Both the position numbers and the translations under genes were made by a program. This document shows positions 57,344 to 64,000 of a DNA stretch of 64,000 bases, piece by piece; positions within the stretch are counted from its first letter, which is position 1, and each line of letters starts with the position of its first letter. The DNA comes from Diphasiastrum complanatum (taxonomy: Eukaryota > Streptophyta > Lycopodiopsida > Lycopodiales > Lycopodiaceae). Location of the stretch: assembly GCA_029204225.1 (NCBI GenBank), contig CM055105.1, positions 13,533,721 to 13,597,720 on the forward strand, read 5' to 3'. The notes under the pieces are model-generated. The model was given only the letters and a program-made list of their open reading frames with translations, had not been told where the DNA came from and did no database searches.

Positions 57344-59329
57344 TTAAAAGTCCTTCTTAGCTAGAGGCTTGGTGAACAAATCTGCATAACAACTTGAAGT
57401 TGATACATGCTCAAGGAGAATCTCACCATCCATAACTTTTTCTCTTACATAGTGGTGTGCTACCTCTATGTGTTTACTTCTTGCATGGAAGATTGGATTA
57501 CTTGCAAGATATTGGGCCGAGATGCTATCACATTTGATGCAAGGTATTTCCTCCTCTTGAATGATCCCGAGCTCCAGTAGTAGTCTTTTGATCCAAATGA
57601 CTTCCTTTGTTGTGATAGTCAAAGCCTTGTACTCAGCTTCACATGAAGATAAAGAGATAGTGTCTTGCTTCTTAGATTGCCAAGAGACAAGATCACCTCC
57701 CAAAAATACTGTGTAAGCACTTGTGGACTTTCTATCCACCTTATCAGCTGCAAAATCTGAATCTAAAAAGGCAATAAGACTTAGATCATGTCTTTTAAAA
57801 CAAAGTCCATAGTCTTGAGTGGATGCAACATATCTTAAGATCCTCTTTCTCTTTTTCCAATCATGGATCTTTGGATTTTGCATGCTTTGACTAAGCTTGT
57901 GCATACTAAAACTAAGATCGGCCCTAGTGATAGTGAGCCATATTAAAGAGCCTATTAGACTTCTAAAAAGTGTGATGTCCTCAAAGGATGCTTCATCACA
58001 AGTTTTAGTGTCTTTAACATTAGACTCCATAGGAGTATCTATGCTTTTACAATCTTGCATTTTAAACTTCTTAAGCATAGATCTTACATAACTTTCTTGA
58101 GAAATGAAAGCTAAGTCTTTAGAAATCTTAATCTCTAATCCAAGTACATGATGTAAAAATCCAAGATCTTGCATTTTGAATTCCTTTCCTAAGGAGATCT
58201 TGGTATCAACAAGTAAATCCATGTTGCTTCCACATAATAGAATGTCATCTACATAAATAAGCAACATGATTATTTCATTACCAACATATTTAAGATATAA
58301 TGATGGATCATATGAACTAATCTTGAAACCAATAGAAAGAAGATAACTGTTCAACCTCTCATACCAAGCCCTTGGAGCTTGTTTCAAGCCATAAAGACTT
58401 TTCAAAAGTAAGCATACTTTTGATCCTTTGCCATTCACAACAAAACCTGGAGGTTGATGCATATATATTTCTTCTTCTAAGTAACCATTCAAGAAAGCAT
58501 TGGAAACATCAAGTTGAAGCATTTTCCAATCGTAAAAGCAACAAATAGTGATGAGAATTCTAATGGTTACCATCTTTGCCTCGGGAGCAAAGGTTTCTTC
58601 ATAATCTATGCCTTTGATTTGGGCATAGCCTTTAGCACAAAGCCTTGCTTTGAACTTATTGATTGATCCATCATTGTTGAGCTTGATTCTATAGACACAC
58701 TTGCATCCAATGACATGCTTGTCATTAGGTGGATCTACAAGTTGCCAAGTCTCATTTTGCATCAAAGCTTTATACTCGGCCTCCATAGCTTTGATCCAAT
58801 CCTTTGAATGAAGAGCTTCCTCCACACTTGATGGTTCTTCAATGGAAGTGTGAAAAGCATGTAGAGAACTTGAATCCTCCACTTGTTTGCCTTTTTCCAA
58901 GTAGGTGAGTCTTCTAGGCTCGGATCTCTCTCGGGTTGGTCTTCTTGGAGTCATTGGTAGACTCAGCTTCTCTTGTGATCTTGGCCCCAACAAGTATTCA
59001 TCTTGATCAATACTTGATGAAGAGACTCCTCCTTGATGAATAAGCTCTTGAGATTCATGCACATTGTCCTTCATGTACATTCGATCTTCATGGAAGATCA
59101 CATCTCTACTTATCATAGTTTGATTAGTAGATGGAACAAAAATCCTATAGGCTTTACTTGAATAGCCTATCATAATGCCTTTAAGAGCATTAACATCTTC
59201 TTTTTTTCTTATTTCAAGAGGTACATGTACAAAGCATACATATCCAAATGTTCTAATATGATTGACCTCGGGTTTCCTTCCATACAACTTTTCATAAGGT
59301 GAAATATCTTCTATAGCATGATTTGGCAA
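57344..59329 (-). pseudogene. Copia polyprotein, integrase end to RNase H (661 codons open)
   Basis: The best-preserved transposon frame in the window. It has the integrase end (PYEKLYGRKPEVNHIRTFGY), linker (RRPTRERSEPRRL), full RT (NDKHVIGCKCVYRIKLNNDG, LDVSNAFLNGYLEEEIYMHQ, SLYGLKQAPRAWYERL, LLIYVDDILLCGSN) and full RNase H (AFLDSDFAADKVDRKSTSAY, SLSSCEAEYKAL, SNPIFHARSKHIEVAHHYVR, LFTKPLAKKDF). It is open for 661 codons and separated from the integrase core by one in-frame TGA (59,336). A recent insertion is likely. RT copies the element RNA inside gag particles and RNase H removes the RNA. Confidence 0.93.
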
Positions 59330-59335
59330 AAAAAT

Positions 59336-60507
59336 TCAAAGGTAGTTAGCACATCCTATTGCTGCTCCCCAAAAATCTTTAGAAAGAGAGGCTTCTAATC
59401 TAAGTGCCTTTGCACATTCACATAGAGTTCTATTTTTCCTTTCGGCTACTCCATTAGATTGAGGAGAGTAGGAGCAAGTGAAATCTCTTCTAATGCCAAA
59501 ATCATTACAAAAGTTTATGAACTTTGTGGAGATATATTCACCTCCATTATCACTTTGCAAAGCTTTAATTTTACAAGATAGTTGATTCTCAACAAAAGCT
59601 TTGAACTTCACAATTTTCATATGCTAATGCTTTAGAAGATAAAAAGGTAAACCCAACAAAAATGTGAGTAATCATCAATAAATGTTATAAAACATGTAGC
59701 TCCACCCTTGCTCTTGGTGGATGAGAAATGGATGTCACTATGGATGAGTTCCAAAGGTGCTTTGGACTTGATGGTTGATCTTTGATGTGGCCTTGCATGT
59801 GATTTGGCCAATGCACATGCATCACAAGGAATTGGCTCCTTGATCATGGATTTAGGCAAACCATGAGCTAGCTCCAACTTGCACATAGATTGCATGGCCT
59901 TGAAGTTGGGATGGCCCAACCTCCAATGCCATAGATCTTCACTTGAGAGCTTTCCTTGTAGCACAGTATCCAAGCAAAGATTAGCATTTTCATTTCCATC
60001 AAGCTTGAATAACCTTCCAAAATGAGAACATGATGCTATTATATCATCATCTTTTGTGATCAAGCAGGTACCATCTTTAAAATCTACTTGTAGACCATCA
60101 TCATTGAGTTGGCCTACACTTATTAGATTTTTAGTCAAACTAGGAACATAAAGCACATCAATGAGATCAAGCTTATCTAGAGATATGCTTCCTATGCCTT
60201 CTATCATGCATTCCTCATCATTTGTTGTATAAATACAGCTTCTAGATCCTTTGTATGGTACAAGATTACAAAAAGAGTTTTTATCACTACTCATGTGGGA
60301 TGAGGCACCACTATCTAGCCACCATACATTAGAATGCTTGAAAGAGGAAGATGAAAAGTTAGACATCATAGGTGAATCTTCTTTGTCACAAGGAGATTTA
60401 TCTTTACAAGTGATGTTGGCTTGCTTTTTCCTTTTGTAGCATTGAGAGGCAAAATGCCCCTTTTTGCCACATGAGAAACAAGTAAGCTTGTACTTTTTCT
60501 TCTTCAC
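59336..60507 (-). pseudogene. Copia zinc knuckle, protease and integrase core
   Basis: The 60,507-59,632 frame starts with the zinc knuckle CFSCGKKGHFASQC, then protease WWLDSGASSHMSS, the pre-integrase WHWRLGHPNFKAM, and core start LELIHSDIHFSS with CFITFIDDYSHFCWVYL. A frameshift near 59,630 ends it. The next frame, 59,620-59,336, continues the core (KALQSDNGGEYISTKF, SYSPQSNGVAERKNRTLCE) with the second Asp and the Glu of the DDE triad. Only a few small lesions separate it from an intact polyprotein. Confidence 0.92.
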
Positions 60508-61180
60508 ATTGGATGAGCTTGGTTCTCCTCGGATGTCTTCTCCATTGCTCTTGTGTTGTCCTTGGAGTTCTTTCCATTATTCTTGTCTTTTCTCTTCTCC
60601 TTGGATTGGTGAAGAGTGCTTGATCACTTCCTCCATCTTTGAGAGATAATCTCTCAAATCTTGCAATTCGAGTTTGATGCCTATACTCCTCGGTTATCAA
60701 GACTCCTTGCAAGATTTCTAAAGAGGGTAAGTCCTCTTTAATTGCATAAGATTGGACAATGGTATCAAAATCTTCACTTAGTCCATTCAAGATAACTTGA
60801 ACTATTTCCTTGGATTTGATAGAATCATCTATGCAACAAAGATCTTTATGGAGATCCTTAACTCTAGAAACATAGGATGAAGCACTTTCATCCTTTCTTT
60901 GAAAACTTTGAAAGATCATATTTCTTAGAGTAAGGATTCTAGAAGTGTTTTTAGACTCGTAAATAGATTGAAGAGTACTCCATGCTTCTTGAGCATTGAC
61001 ACAAGAACTAATCTCTCTTAGGACTTCATTGGAGACATTTAGCTTCAAAACATGAAGAGCAACTCGTGCTCTTTTCTTGAATTTGGGAATTTATTGAGGA
61101 TTATTTGGTTCCTCCTCATTCCCATTCACTATATCTATTAGAGCTCTTTCTCTGTACTTCTTCATGTAATAAGCTTGTTG
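60490..61180 (-). pseudogene. Copia gag, 5'-truncated
   Basis: From 61,165: KKYRERALIDIVNGNEEEP, then the open frame at 61,048 (LKLNVSNEVLREISSC, EAWSTLQSIYESKNTSRILT, ESASSYVSRVKDLHKDL, IVQVILNGLSEDFDTIVQSY). It leads by a frameshift near 60,500 into the zinc knuckle. The gag N-terminus, leader and 5' LTR are absent: the element stops at 61,180 against unrelated sequence. The 8.3 kb copy gives the same family text. Confidence 0.88.
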
Positions 61181-62081
61181 TCAGTTTCTGGGAGACAACG
61201 TAGGTGTATTGCTCAGAAGCAACACCGAATTGTTTACAAATCAGATATAAAACTAGCTCTGGAATATATTTTAGAATACTCTTTACTCTCTCTAAGAGTG
61301 ATCACTAACTCTGAGTCAACTACTAGAAGACCGCTTTTGGTCATATGATCTCTATGAATACATAGATCGATCTTTAAATGTTCAGATGTTTATATAGCTA
61401 TCAGAAGATCTTTAGTTATTCTAATTATAATTTAAAAGACTATTAGCAGACCTTGTACATGATCCGTAGATCGGTTATTGGTGCATCGTGAATATGTGAA
61501 TAGGTACAGCAAAAGAATCTCCTTCGTACACAACAAGAGCATGAAAATGTGGTGCTGTTGCAATCATAGCATGACTGCAGGAGCATGAATTTGAAACCGT
61601 GTGTCAACCGCAATCATTGACTTGGCGGTTCCCTTCAGTCAGCTGTTGTTCATTCACTTCGTAGGCGACCGTAAGTTATAACTTACGGTGTCGGGCGGTG
61701 CCTTTGGCTTCCTTTGGTTTGCTATTGCGATGGACCGTAGGTTGTAGTGTGGCGGTTCGTTATGGTTGACTCCTTCCGTTGGTCTTCATTTGTGAGTCCT
61801 TGCGGACTTGTTGCGGTCTGTTCACTTTGACTCTATAAGGTAGGACTTTATGGTTTACTTTGGTTCACTTTATAAGTAACTGTAAGCTAGACTCTTTGCA
61901 GTTCGTGGCGGTGAGTCTTCGTATTTGACTAAAAATAAGACCTTGTGGTTGAGTTCTGTCTCTTTCATAAGTGACCGTAGGCACCTTAAAATTATCAATC
62001 TAGATTCTGTGAATCAATCTTGTATGAGATCTACGTGCAATCACACCCACCTTCGAAGATCAACCACATTAAGCTGAGAGT
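61181..62081. other. LTR-like non-coding stretch
   Basis: No coding frame. Motifs of the type gaccgtaag/gaccgtagg recur at about 61,667, 61,733, 61,865 and 61,973, as in LTR enhancer repeats, and the stretch lies upstream of the plus-strand Copia gag at 62,082. Edges and primer site are not clear. Confidence 0.4.
61668..61689. repeat. Perfect 22-bp palindrome
   Basis: accgtaagtta/taacttacggt reads the same on both strands with no loop. It contains two head-to-head copies of the accgtaag motif that recurs nearby. Confidence 0.9.
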
Positions 62082-63250
62082 CCTCGCATGTGAGAAAAAG
62101 TACACAGTTCAACGATCATCTGAATGAATTCAAACAACTACTTAATCAACTAGCTATAGTAGATTCGCCAGTATCAGATGAAGATGCTAATATGTCTCTC
62201 CTATCCAATCTTCCTCCCAGTGGTAAGACATCAATCTATTTGAACATTATTGAATATCGCAGCTACAGAAGATCTGAACATTCACTGAATGGATGTTTAG
62301 ACATTCCTTAATGGATACATTCAAGAATACATCTATATCTATCAACTAGAAGGTTATGTCCTTCAAGGCCAAGAGCATAAAGTATGCAAGTTATAGAAAG
62401 CTGCAAGCTCCAAGGGCTTGGTTTGATAGAATCAATCGATTCTTGTTGTAGCACCAATTTACTTCTAGTTATGTAGAGTCGAAATGATGTATCTCTAGCA
62501 CATAGGCTCAAGCTATGTTATAATAGCATTATATGTCGATGATTCATTAAGCATCAACAATTCGATTCAGCTATTGCATGAGATGAAAGCTCTACTATCG
62601 AAGGAGTTCGAAACGATTGATTTGGGCCCAGTGCATTACCTGCTCGCCATGGAGATCACAAGAGAAAAAACAAATAGGAGGATTGCCATAAGCCAACAAA
62701 AGTATATAACCAATGTACGCAAGTTGATAGATTCACCCATGGATCCCGGATTCAAGCAATTGAAGGACATGTGCCCGAAGACTGAGCAAGAAAAAGAGGA
62801 CTAGATGTGCAAATATCCCTATCAGTCGATCATTGGGTCGATCATGTATGCCATGATCTACACACAACCTGATCTAGCATATACAGTCAGCACATTGTCG
62901 TAGTACATGTCGACACTGGAAAGCTCTACAAAGAGCATTGAGCCACATACAAGCCACAGAACACTATGCTTTGTGTTATGATGGAAACTCAGAGGATGTA
63001 TTAATCCTAAAAGCCTATTCCGACTTAGATTGGACTGGAGACGTGGATACCAGAAAATCCACCTCTAGCCACCTATGCTTTCTTGCAGGAGGACGCATTT
63101 CATGGAATAGTCGAAAGCATAAATGCATTTATTTGTCCTCTATTGAGTCCAAACATGTTGCAGCCACCTCCGCAGTAAAGGAGATTATCTACCCAGATAT
63201 ACTACTTGCTCAACACAACATCGTTCACGTTCTGTCCGTGACATAGAAAG
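62082..63250 (+). pseudogene. Copia pseudogene: gag joined to RT and RNase H
   Basis: Gag helix text (TQFNDHLNEFKQLLNQLA, DEDANMSLLSNLPPS) runs to about 62,220 and passes directly into RT (LNIAATEDLNIH at 62,255), so the knuckle, protease, integrase and RT start are deleted. RT continues in broken frames: GYIQEYIYIYQLEGY, VIIALYVDDSLSINN (62,525), DLGPVHYLLAMEITRE, QPDLAYTVSTLS. RNase H is at 62,938-63,246 (LKAYSDLDWTGDVDTRKSTS, ISWNSRKHKCIYLSSIESKH), with the expected catalytic Glu region altered (SSCEAEY-type reads SSIESKH). Confidence 0.85.
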
Positions 63251-63619
63251 CCAACTCCAAGATACTACAGTCCATTTTGCATTGAGCAAAAGCTTCCTCA
63301 TAACACTTACTTCAACTACCTGCTACTATCAAGCATGTGTCTTTTTAAGTGTTAGTCTTTTGGGAAGGTCGAGAATCTTGCCACATAAAATTTGTTCTAG
63401 AGCTGTTGTCATTCCTATCACGTGTTATTCTTTATTTGAGAGCACGGGGTGTGATAAAATTGACTTTTCTAGCAACTTGACCATTTCTCAACAACCTGAT
63501 TTCCTTTTTCTCCTCTGGTACTGCTACAATCTACCAACCCTACCATGTTACTCAATTTCCAGACTCATGGAGTTTGGTTCAACACACCACCTTTAATACA
63601 CATTAGGACAGTTGAAAGT
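63251..63619. other. No recognisable gene
   Basis: A 104-codon plus frame (63,282-63,596) has no domain I recognise. Confidence 0.4.
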
Positions 63620-63890
63620 TTTGTCACAGTTTGTATAGATGGAGATAAGGCATTGTCAAAGATCCCATGAGAAGGCCGAGTTTGCCAAATTTGTGCCATG
63701 GGTGAAGTTGAGACAAAAGTGCATTTTATTTTTTGTTGGCCTATTTAGTACAAGATTAGGGGTAGATTGCCTCCTTCAAGATCAATCTATCACATACATC
63801 TCGTTGGTATCCTATGAAAATCAAAGATATGTTGCAAGGTGCACTTACAATGCAAGAGATGTTTTGTCTGAGAAGTGAGACCCAAACACA
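63620..63890 (+). pseudogene. Possible LINE-type zinc-finger tail
   Basis: In the second plus frame: GRVCQICAMGEVETKVHFIF then CWPI-stop-YKIRGRL, and NQRYVARCTYNARDVLSEK in another frame. The spacing C-x2-C...H-x4-C with E-x2-HF resembles the zinc-binding segment that follows RT in many non-LTR elements. It is short and frame-shifted; no RT was found upstream, so this stays tentative. Confidence 0.35.
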
Positions 63891-64000
63891 AACTAGATAA
63901 CACATCCTTCTTCTCCAGGCATATGATTTTGAGTCGAAGGATGCGACACTTATTCCTTTTAGACATTGCAACCAAAAAAATAATCTTGTTAGACCACAAG

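Overview
This window looks like nuclear DNA from a land plant with a large, retrotransposon-rich genome. Three things support that: a spliced gene for a chloroplast inner-envelope dicarboxylate carrier with an N-terminal transit peptide, a plant-type ataxin-3 (Josephin) gene, and a mass of Ty1/Copia and Ty3/Gypsy debris with plant-style primer-binding sites (initiator-Met type TGGTATCAGAGC for the Copia copies). The species cannot be fixed from this sequence; a fern, lycophyte or gymnosperm would fit the TE load, but that is a guess. No rRNA gene, tRNA gene or CRISPR array was seen.

Only two host genes look intact. (1) An ataxin-3/Josephin deubiquitinase, 21,512-22,300 (+), single exon, 262 aa, with catalytic Cys, His and Asn in place and two C-terminal UIM-like helices. 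(2) A plastid 2-oxoglutarate/malate translocator (DiT1 type), 42,485-38,514 (-), three exons with GT-AG introns, 592 aa. These are unrelated housekeeping genes and nothing suggests they work together.

Layout: 1-3.2 kb, Copia remnants on both strands; 3.7-8.2 kb, Gypsy (chromovirus) remnants ending in a chromodomain, polypurine tract and a 963-bp LTR; 8.3-9.8 kb, Copia gag joined to RT; 9.8-17.6 kb, minus-strand Copia elements of which three share LTRs in tandem; 17.9-18.3 kb, Gypsy integrase tail; 19.9-20.7 kb, hairpin, direct repeats and a GC-rich block; 21-22.6 kb, ataxin-3 gene; 23.6-29.3 kb, Copia and Gypsy fragments; 29.3-32.4 kb, AT-rich DNA with microsatellites; 32.5-35.2 kb, a composite block (repeat X, Copia LTR, Copia pol) that recurs inverted at 51.5-53.7 kb; 35.7-36.3 kb, possible P450 relic; 38.5-42.5 kb, DiT1; 44-45.2 kb, PIF1-like helicase relic; 45.6-50.2 kb, Copia RT/RNase H and a Gypsy relic with two gag modules; 53.0-55.1 kb, a second copy of the 963-bp LTR split by a composite insertion; 55.1-61.2 kb, Copia remnants, including the best-preserved one (57.3-61.2 kb); 62.1-63.9 kb, decayed Copia and a possible LINE tail.

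The most interesting structure is in the transposon graveyard: a tandem Copia array with shared LTRs and a duplicated primer-binding site, a Gypsy relic with two tandem gag domains, a long inverted duplication of a chimeric junction, and repeated internal deletions that fuse the start of gag to the 3' part of pol. I found no convincing new functional system.
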